Positions 43,598 through 52,057 of a stretch of DNA of 64,000 nt are shown in pieces. The stretch comes from Oceanipulchritudo sp049975345 (GTDB taxonomy: Bacteria; Verrucomicrobiota; Verrucomicrobiia; Opitutales; Oceanipulchritudinaceae): contig JBNGDP010000006.1 in the NCBI GenBank assembly GCA_049975345.1, forward strand, positions 6,393-70,392, given 5' to 3'. Numbering within the stretch: position 1 is the stretch's first letter; every line of letters begins with the position of its first letter. Under the pieces are notes generated by a model, which was not told where the DNA came from, searched no databases, and worked only from the letters and a program-made list of their open reading frames with translations. The position numbers were made by a program, and so were the translations under genes.

Positions 43598-44794
43598 ATG
43601 AGCCGATTCCACGCGACTCCTTTCCGGATCTTCCTGGCCATTTGCGCGGGCTCTTTTCCGCTGTATGGTCAGGAGTTCCTCATCGACGAGCCCTTCGACG
43701 ATCTTTCCGGATGGGACGACCTGAGCACGGCCATCAGCTGGACTGGGCAGCCGGTGAACGGCTCCGCATGGGAAACCACGGGCGGGATTCTCAGTCTCAA
43801 CGAGGCGGGGATCGCCTCGGTCGGCCTTACCCCGTGGGACAGCATCGGGAAGACCCGCTCCTTCACGGCCCTGGACCGGCAGTTTTCGGAACCATTGACC
43901 CATCGTGATGGGGACCTGGTCATCGAGATCCGGGTCCGCTGGGCGAGCATGATTTACGATCTGCGCGGGGAATGGAACCGGATCAACCTGATGCTGGTGC
44001 ACGAATACCCCGCGGGCGGGCTGGACCTGACCCGCGATGTAAAGGTCTACGACTTCACGCAGGAGTGGTGGGGGCGGCCGAGTTACCAGGTGCGGATCCG
44101 GGGAAACGACCGGGCCCTCGGGGACGGGGAGGACGGCACCGCTCTTTTGATGTACGGCGGTGGCTACAGCCCTGAAGGGGAGTTTGAAATCTACAGCGAC
44201 AGCCTGGGCCCCCTCTGGTGGCTGCCGGGGTTTTCCTCGACGGCCGGTGGCGATGCCTCCAACGGCGGACCGAGCCCGGGGGTGGGGGACCCCTGGCCCT
44301 GCAACGGCTGGGTGCGCAGCTCCAAGGGATTGGCCTCGCTGCAATGGCAGCGCTTCCGCTATGTGGTCGCGCCCGATCACCAGGCTCTCTATGTCGATGC
44401 CGATGACGACGGCATGGGCTGGGTGCGGGACGGCTACATGCCCCTGCCGGAGGAAGCGGAGGCCCCGGGCACGGCGCCCCTGTACCGCTACTTTGAATCC
44501 CACGAGGGACTGCGGGTCTATTTCCGCGGCTACGAGGATGTGGAAATGGACTACCTGCAGGCCTGGTTCACGCCGGTTACCGGCCGGCAACTGCGCCTGA
44601 TCCGTGAAGGGAACGCCTGGCGCCTGCGCTTTCCCACCCGCACGGGGGAAGTCTACGTCATCGAGCATTCGTCCGATTTGCAGACATGGCTGGATTTAAC
44701 CCCGCCCATCGAGGGGGACGGCTTCGAGGCGGTATACGACCTCGGCTCCTTGCAAAGCAGCCCCGCCTCCTTCTACCGCCTGCGGTTGGAGTAA
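43598..44794 (+). CDS. Secreted protein with C-terminal module of unknown function
   Basis: The product is 398 residues from ATG 43598; the frame is open far upstream but overlaps the opposite-strand membrane protein. The signal peptide is FRIFLAICAGSFPLYGQ. The body looks like a single beta-sandwich (laminin-G/concanavalin-like): FDDLSGWDDLSTAISW, DLVIEIRVRWASMIYDLRGEW, QRFRYVVAPDHQALYVDADD and YFRGYEDVEMDYLQAWF. The last 70 residues (AWRLRFPTRTGEVYVIEHSS, DLQTW, ending SFYRLRLE) match the tail type seen in the other secreted proteins here. It may bind carbohydrate; no catalytic motif is visible. Confidence 0.7.
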   Translation: MSRFHATPFRIFLAICAGSFPLYGQEFLIDEPFDDLSGWDDLSTAISWTGQPVNGSAWETTGGILSLNEAGIASVGLTPWDSIGKTRSFTALDRQFSEPLTHRDGDLVIEIRVRWASMIYDLRGEWNRINLMLVHEYPAGGLDLTRDVKVYDFTQEWWGRPSYQVRIRGNDRALGDGEDGTALLMYGGGYSPEGEFEIYSDSLGPLWWLPGFSSTAGGDASNGGPSPGVGDPWPCNGWVRSSKGLASLQWQRFRYVVAPDHQALYVDADDDGMGWVRDGYMPLPEEAEAPGTAPLYRYFESHEGLRVYFRGYEDVEMDYLQAWFTPVTGRQLRLIREGNAWRLRFPTRTGEVYVIEHSSDLQTWLDLTPPIEGDGFEAVYDLGSLQSSPASFYRLRLE

Positions 44795-44826
44795 TCCGGA
44801 CCCGATCAGGCTTGCCGTATCGGACT

Positions 44827-44844
44827 CAGCCCTTCGACGGGCTC
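44827..44844. repeat. REP-like hairpin CAGCCCTTCGACGGGCTCAG
   Basis: AGCCC-TTCGAC-GGGCT with the flanking CAGG is a 5-bp inverted repeat (44828-44843). Its core CCCTTCGACgGGCTCAGG is a motif I associate with dispersed REP-like elements in environmental bacteria. Only this copy is present in the window. Confidence 0.45.
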
Positions 44845-44849
44845 AGGGC

Positions 44850-44874
44850 ATTTGGCAAGCTGCGCTTGCCAAAT
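44850..44874. terminator. Perfect 10-bp hairpin at the tRNA 3' end
   Basis: ATTTGGCAAG-CTGCG-CTTGCCAAAT is a perfect 10-bp stem with a 5-nt loop. Its last base is the first base after the CC of the tRNA CCA end on the minus strand. It could be a bidirectional terminator for the secreted-protein gene or protect or terminate the tRNA transcript. There is no T-run on either side. Confidence 0.5.
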
Positions 44875-44950
44875 GGTGGGCGCGCGCAGATTCGAACTGC
44901 GGACTTCCACCGTGTGAAGATGGCGCTCTAACCAACTGAGCTACGCGCCC
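44874..44950 (-). tRNA. tRNA-Val (anticodon CAC)
   Basis: The minus strand folds into a 77-nt cloverleaf: acceptor GGGCGCG/CGCGCCC, D arm GCTC...GAGC, anticodon stem CCATC/GGTGG with loop TTCACAC (anticodon CAC), variable loop AAGTC, and T arm CGCAG-TTCGAAT-CTGCG. The 3' CCA is encoded. It decodes GUG valine codons. It lies downstream of the threonine aldolase gene on the same strand and its 3' end overlaps the hairpin at 44850. Confidence 0.96.
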
Positions 44951-45006
44951 TTATATATGGACCAAGGACTAAGGACAAAGGTGATAGGGAGGGTTGCGGA
45001 TTCGTC

Positions 45007-45024
45007 AATCCTTATGAAAGGATT
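45007..45024. terminator. 7-bp hairpin downstream of threonine aldolase
   Basis: AATCCTT-ATGA-AAGGATT lies 8 bp after the aldolase stop on the minus strand and before tRNA-Val. The stem is perfect but no T-run follows, so termination is only suggested. Confidence 0.35.
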
Positions 45025-45032
45025 TCCGGGCC

Positions 45033-46115
45033 TTAGTGGCGGATGACCGGGTGGGAGCCGGTGTGGTCCTCGGTGGAACTCACGAGGTCCTGTACATCGG
45101 CAAGAAAACCATCCACATCGTTTTCGGTGGTGTCCCAGGAGCACATGAGGCGGCAGCCGCCGGCGGCGATGAAGTCATAGAACTGCCAGCCGCGGGCATA
45201 GAGTCCGGAGATGACGCGGTCGTGCATCCGGGCAAAGACGGCATTGGCCTCTCGGGGGAAGAGGACCTCGACGCCGGGGATTTCCCGCAGGCCGGCCTCG
45301 AGGCGGGCGGCACAGGCGTTGGCATGGGCGGCGTGGCGCAGCCAGGCGCCCTCCCGGAGGATTCCCAGCCAGGGGGCGCTCAGGTAGCGCATCTTGGAGC
45401 AGAGCTGGCCGGCCTGCTTGCAGCGGTACTCGAATTCCTCGGCCATGGCCTTGTTGAAAAAGACGACGGCCTCCCCGATGGCCAGGCCGTTCTTGGTCCC
45501 GCCGAGGCAGAGGACATCGACCCCGGCGCGCCAGGTGATCTCCTTGGGCGGGCAGTCCAGTTCGACGAGGGCATTGGCGAAGCGGGCGCCGTCCATGTGG
45601 AGGGAAAGCCCGAGCCCGTGGGTGATGGCGCCCAACTGGCGCAGTTCGGCGGGGGTGTAGACGGTTCCCACCTCGGTGCTCTGGGTGATGCTCACCACCT
45701 TGGGCTTGGGGAAGTGCAGGTCGCTGCGGCGATGCACGGTGGTCTCCACGGCATCCGGAGTGACTTTCCCGTCGTCCCCTTCCACCAGAAGAATCTTGGA
45801 TCCGCCCGAATAGAATTCCGGCGCGCCGCATTCATCGGTCTCGACATGGGCCAGGGAATGGCAAATGACGCTGTGATAGCTCCGGCAGAGGCTGGCCAGG
45901 GAAAGGGAATTGGCGGCCGTGCCATTGAAAACGAAGAACACTTCACACTTCGTCTCGAAGATGTCCCGGATGGCCTCGCAGGCCTTTGCCGTCCACTCGT
46001 CCGTGCCGTAGGCGCTGGAATGGTCGGCATTGGCCTCCTGCATGGCCTCCCAGGCCTCCGGGCAGATCGGGGCGTTGTTGTCGCTGGCGAAATTGCGGGG
46101 ATGTGTCGTTTTCAT
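45033..46115 (-). CDS. Low-specificity L-threonine aldolase
   Basis: The product is 360 residues from ATG 46115; the frame extends upstream but those residues overlap the glnS leader. It is a PLP fold type I enzyme with ASDNNAPICPEAWEAM at the start, SLSLHMDGARFANAL near residue 170 (Asp that binds the PLP nitrogen), and DVLCLGGTKNGLAIGEA near 203 with the Schiff-base Lys in GGTKNG. The family cleaves L-threonine or L-allo-threonine to glycine and acetaldehyde; some members act on other beta-hydroxy amino acids. It is divergent from glnS. Confidence 0.92.
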   Translation of the reverse strand: MKTTHPRNFASDNNAPICPEAWEAMQEANADHSSAYGTDEWTAKACEAIRDIFETKCEVFFVFNGTAANSLSLASLCRSYHSVICHSLAHVETDECGAPEFYSGGSKILLVEGDDGKVTPDAVETTVHRRSDLHFPKPKVVSITQSTEVGTVYTPAELRQLGAITHGLGLSLHMDGARFANALVELDCPPKEITWRAGVDVLCLGGTKNGLAIGEAVVFFNKAMAEEFEYRCKQAGQLCSKMRYLSAPWLGILREGAWLRHAAHANACAARLEAGLREIPGVEVLFPREANAVFARMHDRVISGLYARGWQFYDFIAAGGCRLMCSWDTTENDVDGFLADVQDLVSSTEDHTGSHPVIRH

Positions 46116-46192
46116 AGTCCGTGTCTTGTGAGAACATCGTTGCAAATTCGCAAGGATGCTGAAGAGTCGGGCGTTTTCAAGCATTGGCGGAA

Positions 46193-47866
46193 ATGAGCGA
46201 GACAGAAGACAAGCCAAGGAATTTCATCGAGGAGATCATCGAGGCGGATCTGGCATCGGGGAAGCACGAGATGATCGTGACGCGCTTTCCGCCGGAGCCG
46301 AACGGGTACCTGCACATCGGGCATGCCATGGCGATCTGCCTGAATGCCGGCCTCGTGCGCAAGTATGGCGGGCGCTTCCATCTGCGCTTTGACGACACCA
46401 ACCCGGTCAAGGAGGAGATGGAGTACGTCGAATCCATCAGGGAGGACATCCGCTGGTTGGGCATCGACTGGGGGGAACACCAGTATTTTGCCTCGGACTA
46501 CTTTGAACAGCTGTACGAGTGGGCCTGCCACCTCATCCGCGAAGGAAAGGCCTATGTGGACGATTCCAGCGCCGGGGAGATCCGCCGGATGCGCGGTTCC
46601 CTGACCGGAGCGGGAACGGAAAGCCCCTGTCGCGACCGTTCCCCGGAGGAAAACCTGGACCTCTTTGCCCGCATGCGCAAGGGGGAGTTCGCGAACGGGG
46701 AAAAGGTCCTCCGGGCCCGCATCGACATGGCCCATCCCAACCTGAACATGCGCGATCCGGTGCTGTACCGGGTGGCGCACGCGCATCATCACCGGACCGG
46801 CGACGCGTGGTGCATCTACCCGATGTACGACTTTGCCCACGGGCAGAGCGACGCCATCGAGGGCATCACGCACAGCATCTGCACGCTGGAATTCGAGGAT
46901 CACCGCCCGTTGTACGACTGGTTCATCGAAAACCTGCCCGTGCCCAGCCGCCCGCGGCAGATCGAGTTCGCCCGGCTCAACCTGACTTACATGGTGACCT
47001 CGAAGCGCAAGCTGCTGCAGCTGGTGAAGGAAGGGCACGTCCACGGCTGGGATGATCCGCGTATGCCGACCATCAGCGGCATCCGCCGTCGCGGCTACAC
47101 CCCGGAATCCGTCTGGGAATTCACCACCCGTGCCGGGGTGACCAAGCGCAACAAGATCAACGACCTGGCCCTGCTCGAATTCTGCCTGCGCCAGGACCTC
47201 GAGGAAAAGGCCGTTCGCCGCATGGCCGTGCTGGATCCCGTGAAGGTGGTCATCACCAACCTGCCGGAGGAGGCCCGGGAAAGGTACGCCGGTCCGAACC
47301 ATCCGTCCCGTCCGGAAATGGGCGAGCGCGAGGTGCTCCTGACCCGCGAAATCTACATCGAACGGGACGATTTCATGGAGGATCCGCCGCGAAAGTATTT
47401 CCGCCTCGCCCCGGGAAAGGAGGTGAGGCTCCGGTACGCCTGCTACATCACCTGCACGGAGGTGATCAAGGATGAGAAGGGGAACATCACGGAAATCCAT
47501 GCCGAGATGGACCCGGAATCCCGCGGGGGCAGCACGCCCGACGGCCGCAAGGTCAAGGGGACCATCCACTGGGTGAGTGCCGGCGAGAATGTTCCCTTCG
47601 AGTGCCGCCTCTACGACAACCTCTTCCTCAAGGAGGATCCCAATGAAGTCGACGACCCGGAAGGCAGCTATCTCGACAACCTGAATCCGCATTCCCTCGA
47701 CATCACCACCGCCTACGGGGAGCCGGAACTGGAGAGCGCCGGGGCAGGGGACCGGTTCCAGTTCGAACGCAAGGGCTACTTTTGCGTGGATCCTGACTCC
47801 ACCCCCGGAAAGCTCGTCATCAACCGCTCCGTCGGTTTGCGGGATAGTTGGAAGTCGAAGCCGTAA
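46193..47866 (+). CDS. glnS: Glutaminyl-tRNA synthetase
   Basis: The product is 557 residues from ATG 46193 (a TTG nine bases upstream is possible). It is a class I synthetase with the HIGH motif in TRFPPEPNGYLHIGHAMA and a KMSKS-type motif in YMVTSKRKLLQL. DDPRMPTISGIRRRGYTPES and the C-terminal anticodon-binding beta-barrels are as in E. coli GlnS. It charges tRNA-Gln directly, so this organism need not make Gln-tRNA through the amidotransferase route. The gene stands alone and ends 21 bp from the convergent methyltransferase gene. Confidence 0.97.
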   Translation: MSETEDKPRNFIEEIIEADLASGKHEMIVTRFPPEPNGYLHIGHAMAICLNAGLVRKYGGRFHLRFDDTNPVKEEMEYVESIREDIRWLGIDWGEHQYFASDYFEQLYEWACHLIREGKAYVDDSSAGEIRRMRGSLTGAGTESPCRDRSPEENLDLFARMRKGEFANGEKVLRARIDMAHPNLNMRDPVLYRVAHAHHHRTGDAWCIYPMYDFAHGQSDAIEGITHSICTLEFEDHRPLYDWFIENLPVPSRPRQIEFARLNLTYMVTSKRKLLQLVKEGHVHGWDDPRMPTISGIRRRGYTPESVWEFTTRAGVTKRNKINDLALLEFCLRQDLEEKAVRRMAVLDPVKVVITNLPEEARERYAGPNHPSRPEMGEREVLLTREIYIERDDFMEDPPRKYFRLAPGKEVRLRYACYITCTEVIKDEKGNITEIHAEMDPESRGGSTPDGRKVKGTIHWVSAGENVPFECRLYDNLFLKEDPNEVDDPEGSYLDNLNPHSLDITTAYGEPELESAGAGDRFQFERKGYFCVDPDSTPGKLVINRSVGLRDSWKSKP

Positions 47867-47887
47867 GGTCGACCATCGACCCGAGAC

Positions 47888-48589
47888 CTACGACCTGCGG
47901 CCAACATGCAACGCCACAATGGAGCCGGTCAGGCCGGTGGCCTGTACCGGTTCAAATCCGGCGGCCCGGATTTCCTCGGCCAGGCGGTTCTTGTCCGGAA
48001 ACTGGTTGATGCTTCCGGCAAGATACTCATAGGCCCCCCGGTCGCCGGTGGCCAGGCGGGCGAGGCGCGGCAGGATGGAATTCAAGTACAAGGAGTAGAA
48101 CGGTTTCAAGGCGGCCGCGGGCTGGCTGAACTCGAGGACAAAGAGCGCGCCCGAACCAGGCTTGAGGATCCGGCGCATCTCGCACAGTCCCCGGTGCCGG
48201 TCCTCGAGGTTGCGCAGGCCGAAGGCGATGGTCACGGCCTCCACGCTCGCATCCGGCAGGGGAAGGTCCAGGCAATCCCCGAAAGTGAATTCCAGCTTTC
48301 CGGATGCGGGCATTCTCTTCTGCTTTCGGCGGGCCACTTCCAGCATGGGCTCACAGAAATCCAGCGCCTGGACCGGGCAACCCGCGGGCAGGGCTTTGCG
48401 CAGGGCAAAGGCCACATCCCCGCTTCCCGTGGCCAGGTCCGCCACCGCCGAGGGCCTGTGTCGCCGCACCGCGCGGACCAAACGGTAGCGCCAGTACCAG
48501 TCGACCCCGCCACTGAGCAGGTGATTGGCCAGGTCGTACTTTCCGGAAATCCCGGAAAACATTTGCTCAACCGCCTGTCCCCGGGGCAT
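47888..48589 (-). CDS. UbiE/MenG-type quinone methyltransferase
   Basis: The 233-residue SAM methyltransferase has the family's MFSGISGKYDLANHLLSGGVD at the N-terminus, motif I in AVADLATGSGDVAFALRK, and NLEDRHRGLCEMRRILKPG. It probably performs the C-methylation of demethylmenaquinone or the equivalent ubiquinone precursor step, the last or a late step of respiratory quinone synthesis. It starts 3 bp after the ClpX-like gene on the same strand, so the two form one unit. Confidence 0.9.
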   Translation of the reverse strand: MPRGQAVEQMFSGISGKYDLANHLLSGGVDWYWRYRLVRAVRRHRPSAVADLATGSGDVAFALRKALPAGCPVQALDFCEPMLEVARRKQKRMPASGKLEFTFGDCLDLPLPDASVEAVTIAFGLRNLEDRHRGLCEMRRILKPGSGALFVLEFSQPAAALKPFYSLYLNSILPRLARLATGDRGAYEYLAGSINQFPDKNRLAEEIRAAGFEPVQATGLTGSIVALHVGRRS

Positions 48590-48592
48590 CGG

Positions 48593-50245
48593 CTACTCCC
48601 TTTGCTCCGACGGGTCGGATTGGTCGGACGGATCCGATCGGTCCGACCGGTCGGACAGCTCCGATTCCCGGTTCTGGAAACTCTCGACCACCATTTTTGA
48701 CAGCTGGGAATCGGGATTTTCCGCCATGGCCTTGCCGATCTCGAAGGATTGCCGGCCCGTGTTGCGGCTGACGATTTTCAGGCCGTACTCAAGATCCTTG
48801 AACCGGTCCTCACAGACGGCCCGGATGGTCTTGTCCCGGTCCACGGCAATGTCGATAAGCAGGTCGGAGGCCTCGTCGCTGAAAGCGATGGCGAGGCCGG
48901 TCTCCTTGGAGAAGCGCTGCGCGAAGGCCTCGATTTCCTCCCGGAGGACATTGCGTTTCATGTGGCTGTGTTCCTTCAGAACGACCTTCAGGGCCTCGTG
49001 CGGTTCGGCGACCGTCTCCCGGGTTACTTCAAAGGAACTGGCCCCCGCGGAGGGGAGTTCGAATTTAAAGTAGCGGAACACCCGCTCAAACACGGTCATC
49101 AGGCCGCGCGCTCCGGTGTTTTCCCCGTGGGCCTTGCGGGCGATTTCCTCGATCGCCTCCCGGGTCACCTTGAAATCGATTCCGTAGCCTTTGAAATCCT
49201 GCTCGTACTGCTCGAGCAGGTTATCCTCCGCGCTGGTCAGGATCTCCTGCAGGTCCCCGACCGAGAGCGGGTCGCACGCGACCCGCACCGGCAGGCGGCC
49301 CACAAATTCCGGCTCGAAGCCGTACTTGATGAGGTCCGAAGTCTCGATCTTGTGGAGATATTCGCTGGGGTCGCGGTCCACGATCTCCCGGGTGCTGCCA
49401 AAACCAATGGCGCTGGCCTCGAGGCGCTTTTTGACCGATTCCGCCAGCTTGTCGAAGGCGCCGCTGACAATGAAGAGGATATGGCGCGTGCTGATGCTGC
49501 GCTTTCCGGGTTTACCACCCCGGCTGGCCTCCATCATGGCGCTCATCTGGGCCATCATGTCGGTCGGGCTGAAGAGGTTCACATCGGTATCCTCCATGAG
49601 CTTGAGCAGGTTGATCTGGACCCCGCGACCCGAAACATCCTTCCCCCCGGCCAGGTTGGCGGCCGCCGCAATCTTGTCGATCTCGTCGATGTAGATGATC
49701 CCGTACTGGGCCAGGTCGGCGTTGGAGCCGGCCATCTTGTAGAGGTCGCGCACCAGGTCCTCGACATCCGCCCCCACATAGCCGGTCTCTGAAAACTTGG
49801 TCGCATCCGCCTTCACGAAGGGGACCCCGATCAGTTTGGAGATATGCCGCATCAGGAAGGTTTTTCCCACCCCGGTCGGCCCCAGCAGCAGGATGTTCTG
49901 CTTGTGGTAGTCCTTCTCAAGCAGTTTCGGGTTCTCGATGCACTGGCGGACATGGTTGTAATGGTCGCATATCGCCACCGAGAGGACTTTTTTCGCCTCC
50001 TGCTGGGAAATGACAAAGCGATCCAGGTAATCCCGGATCTCCCGCGGCTTGAAGCTGAAGGTGCGAATGCGCTCCAGGGCCTCCTCGGCCTCCTTGTCGG
50101 CCTGGGTGGGGCCTTCCCTCCCTTCCGGGCCGCGCCGGGTGCGCATTTGGCCCGGCATCACCCCGGTCACCTGCACGTTCCCGCTGCGCAGGGCCTCCTG
50201 CAATTTCTCCTGAAGTTCTTCCAATGGTGTTTTATCTTTGCTCAT
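48593..50245 (-). CDS. ClpX-like AAA+ unfoldase without zinc finger, with a repetitive Ser-Asp tail
   Basis: The 550-residue protein has a ClpX-type AAA+ core: Walker A LLLGPTGVGKTFLMRHI, pore loop GYVGADVEDLVRDL, Walker B GIIYIDEIDKIAAAAN, sensor region EFVGRLPVRVACDPLS and Arg finger block. The IGF loop used by ClpX to dock on ClpP is kept (SAIGFGSTRE). The N-terminal zinc-binding domain of classical ClpX is absent; instead there is a coiled, charged leader. It carries an extra alpha-helical C-terminal region and an acidic tail built of SDRSD/SDPSDQ units. It may unfold proteins for ClpP or for another peptidase; no clpP is in the window. Confidence 0.88.
   Translation of the reverse strand: MSKDKTPLEELQEKLQEALRSGNVQVTGVMPGQMRTRRGPEGREGPTQADKEAEEALERIRTFSFKPREIRDYLDRFVISQQEAKKVLSVAICDHYNHVRQCIENPKLLEKDYHKQNILLLGPTGVGKTFLMRHISKLIGVPFVKADATKFSETGYVGADVEDLVRDLYKMAGSNADLAQYGIIYIDEIDKIAAAANLAGGKDVSGRGVQINLLKLMEDTDVNLFSPTDMMAQMSAMMEASRGGKPGKRSISTRHILFIVSGAFDKLAESVKKRLEASAIGFGSTREIVDRDPSEYLHKIETSDLIKYGFEPEFVGRLPVRVACDPLSVGDLQEILTSAEDNLLEQYEQDFKGYGIDFKVTREAIEEIARKAHGENTGARGLMTVFERVFRYFKFELPSAGASSFEVTRETVAEPHEALKVVLKEHSHMKRNVLREEIEAFAQRFSKETGLAIAFSDEASDLLIDIAVDRDKTIRAVCEDRFKDLEYGLKIVSRNTGRQSFEIGKAMAENPDSQLSKMVVESFQNRESELSDRSDRSDPSDQSDPSEQRE
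48606..48664. repeat. Short tandem repeat encoding the Ser-Asp tail
   Basis: Units of the type GGTCGGA(C/T) or GGATCCGA, about 9-12 bp, are repeated with variation. The plus-strand frame also reads as GSDWSDGSDRSDRSD, showing a near-symmetric repeat. It encodes the C-terminal residues of the ClpX-like protein and could vary in length between strains. Confidence 0.6.
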
Positions 50246-50342
50246 TACAGATGTTTTCTGTTGGCTTTCTTGACAGCATCTGCCTGTTTATTAAGCAATT
50301 GCTGTTGATCACATTTCCACATTCAGCTTAACCACAAATCCC

Positions 50343-50669
50343 ATGTCCGCAAACCTGACAAAGAGAGACATCGTCCTCAGCATCCACAACGAGGTCAAGC
50401 GCGAGTACCCGGATGTCTCTCAGAAGGCCATCCGTGAAATTGTCCAGAAGACCCTGGACGAGATCGCCATGGCCCTCTCCAAGGGGCGCAATGTGGAGTT
50501 GCGCAATTTCGGTGTCTTCGAGGTCCAGGTCCGGAAGGCGCGGATCGGCCGCAATCCCAACAAGCCGGAGAAGGACGTGGTGATTCCCGAGCGCTCCGTC
50601 ATCAAGTTCAAGGCCGGCAAGGAGTTGAAGGGGAATCTCAAGGATCTCGACCTGGAGCGCCAGGCCTGA
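50343..50669 (+). CDS. HU/IHF-family DNA-binding protein
   Basis: The 108-residue protein begins TKRDIVLSIHNEVKREYP and continues with the IHF/HU fold. VELRNFGVFEVQVRKARIGR has the beta-arm, followed by NPNKPEKDVVIPERSVIKF with the conserved Pro that intercalates DNA. The Pro-containing arm favours IHF-like bending. It is slightly longer than typical HU (90 residues) with a charged C-terminal tail. It is divergent from the ClpX-like gene (97-bp gap) and begins the thirteen-gene plus-strand cluster, 19 bp before hisS. Confidence 0.93.
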   Translation: MSANLTKRDIVLSIHNEVKREYPDVSQKAIREIVQKTLDEIAMALSKGRNVELRNFGVFEVQVRKARIGRNPNKPEKDVVIPERSVIKFKAGKELKGNLKDLDLERQA

Positions 50670-50688
50670 GGTTTTCCCGCGTTGCGTC

Positions 50689-52056
50689 ATGTTTGAGGTC
50701 CTTCCCGGATTCAGGGACTTTTACCCAGAGGAATGCCGCAAGCGGAATTACCTGTTCCGCCGTTGGAGCAACTGGGCCCGGCGGTTTGATTTTTCCGAAT
50801 ACGACATCCCGACCCTGGAACCGCTGGAGCTGTTCACGCGCAAAAGCGGGGCCGAGATCGTTTCGCAGTTGTTCCATTTCGAGGACCAGGGTGGACGCGC
50901 CGTGGCCCTGCGTCCCGAGCTGACCCCTTCCCTCGCCCGCATGGTGGGCAGCCGCATCAACAGCCTCAAGCGGCCCGTCAAGTGGTTCAATATCGCCGAG
51001 AATTTCCGTTATGAGCGCCAGCAGAAGGGCCGCCTGCGCTCCCATTACCAGTTGAATGCGGATATTTTCGGTGAACCGGGGATCCACGCGGATGCCGACA
51101 TCCAGGCCCTGCTGATCAGCATCCTGAAGGATTTCGGGTTCGGTTCCGGGGACGTGAAACTGCGACTCAGCGACCGGCGGATCTGGAGCCTTTTCCTGGA
51201 GGGGCTTGGTTTCGAGGGGGAAGCTGCCCTTGAGGTGCTTTCCATCATCGACAAGATGGAGCGTCTCTCCGCAGAAGGGTTGATGGAAAAGCTCCGTCCC
51301 TTCTTCAACGAGGCGGTGGAGGACTTTCTTTCCTCGGTGGACCTTCTGCGCTCCCAGCGGGATCTTGCCGGCCTTCGGCAGGCCATCGAGCGCCTCTGTC
51401 CCACCGCATCCATCAAGGAGCGCGCGGCCTGCCGCATGGCGGAATGGACGGAGCTTCTGGAATCCCTTGAGGCCTACGGGGTATCGGACTACCTGCAGAT
51501 CGACCTCGGGATTGTCCGCGGCCTTGCCTATTACACCGGTTTTGTCTTCGAGGTCTTCCTGCAGGACGAGGCCGGCCGCCCCGTTGGCCGGGCCCTCGCC
51601 GGGGGAGGGCGTTTTGACCACCTGGTCGCCCTGCTTGGCTACGGCGATGTTCCAGCCGTCGGATTCGGGATGGGGGACGTGGTCCTCGCGGATGCCCTGG
51701 AGGAACGCGGCCTGATGCCCCCCCTGATCGATGTCCCGGACTTTTACTGTGTCATTGGCGGTCCCGGGGAGCGCCCCCTTGCCCTGGCGGACGCCTCCAG
51801 CCTGCGCGCCATGGGATACCGGGTCCGCTATCCCCTGAAGCTGTCCGGATTTGGCAAGCAATTCAAGCAGGCCGGGCAGAGCGGGGCCCGCTTCGCCCTG
51901 GTGTACGGAAGCGAGGAAAGGGAGCACAACCTCGTGAAGGTGCGCGACCTGGAAACGGGAGGCGAAACCACCCTTCCCCGTAATCATTTGATGCAACAGG
52001 TTCCCGCATTATGGAGCGAGGGACTGGCTGAACCCGAAAAGGAGAAAGAGAAATAA
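50689..52056 (+). CDS. hisS: Histidyl-tRNA synthetase
   Basis: The 455-residue class II synthetase starts FEVLPGFRDFYPEE and has motif 2 in FNIAENFRYERQQKGRLRSH and the His-specific RGLAYYTGFVFEVF near residue 278. Motif 3 is in GRALAGGGRFDHLVALLGYG, and a C-terminal anticodon-binding domain follows. It charges tRNA-His. It is 19 bp downstream of the IHF-like gene and ends 1 bp before the SPFH gene, consistent with co-transcription. Confidence 0.95.
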   Translation: MFEVLPGFRDFYPEECRKRNYLFRRWSNWARRFDFSEYDIPTLEPLELFTRKSGAEIVSQLFHFEDQGGRAVALRPELTPSLARMVGSRINSLKRPVKWFNIAENFRYERQQKGRLRSHYQLNADIFGEPGIHADADIQALLISILKDFGFGSGDVKLRLSDRRIWSLFLEGLGFEGEAALEVLSIIDKMERLSAEGLMEKLRPFFNEAVEDFLSSVDLLRSQRDLAGLRQAIERLCPTASIKERAACRMAEWTELLESLEAYGVSDYLQIDLGIVRGLAYYTGFVFEVFLQDEAGRPVGRALAGGGRFDHLVALLGYGDVPAVGFGMGDVVLADALEERGLMPPLIDVPDFYCVIGGPGERPLALADASSLRAMGYRVRYPLKLSGFGKQFKQAGQSGARFALVYGSEEREHNLVKVRDLETGGETTLPRNHLMQQVPALWSEGLAEPEKEKEK

Positions 52057-52057
52057 T

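Noticed and set aside
50270..50275. TTGACA upstream of the IHF-like gene as a -35 box
   Set aside because: The nearest TATTAA is only 13 bp away, so the spacing does not fit sigma70.
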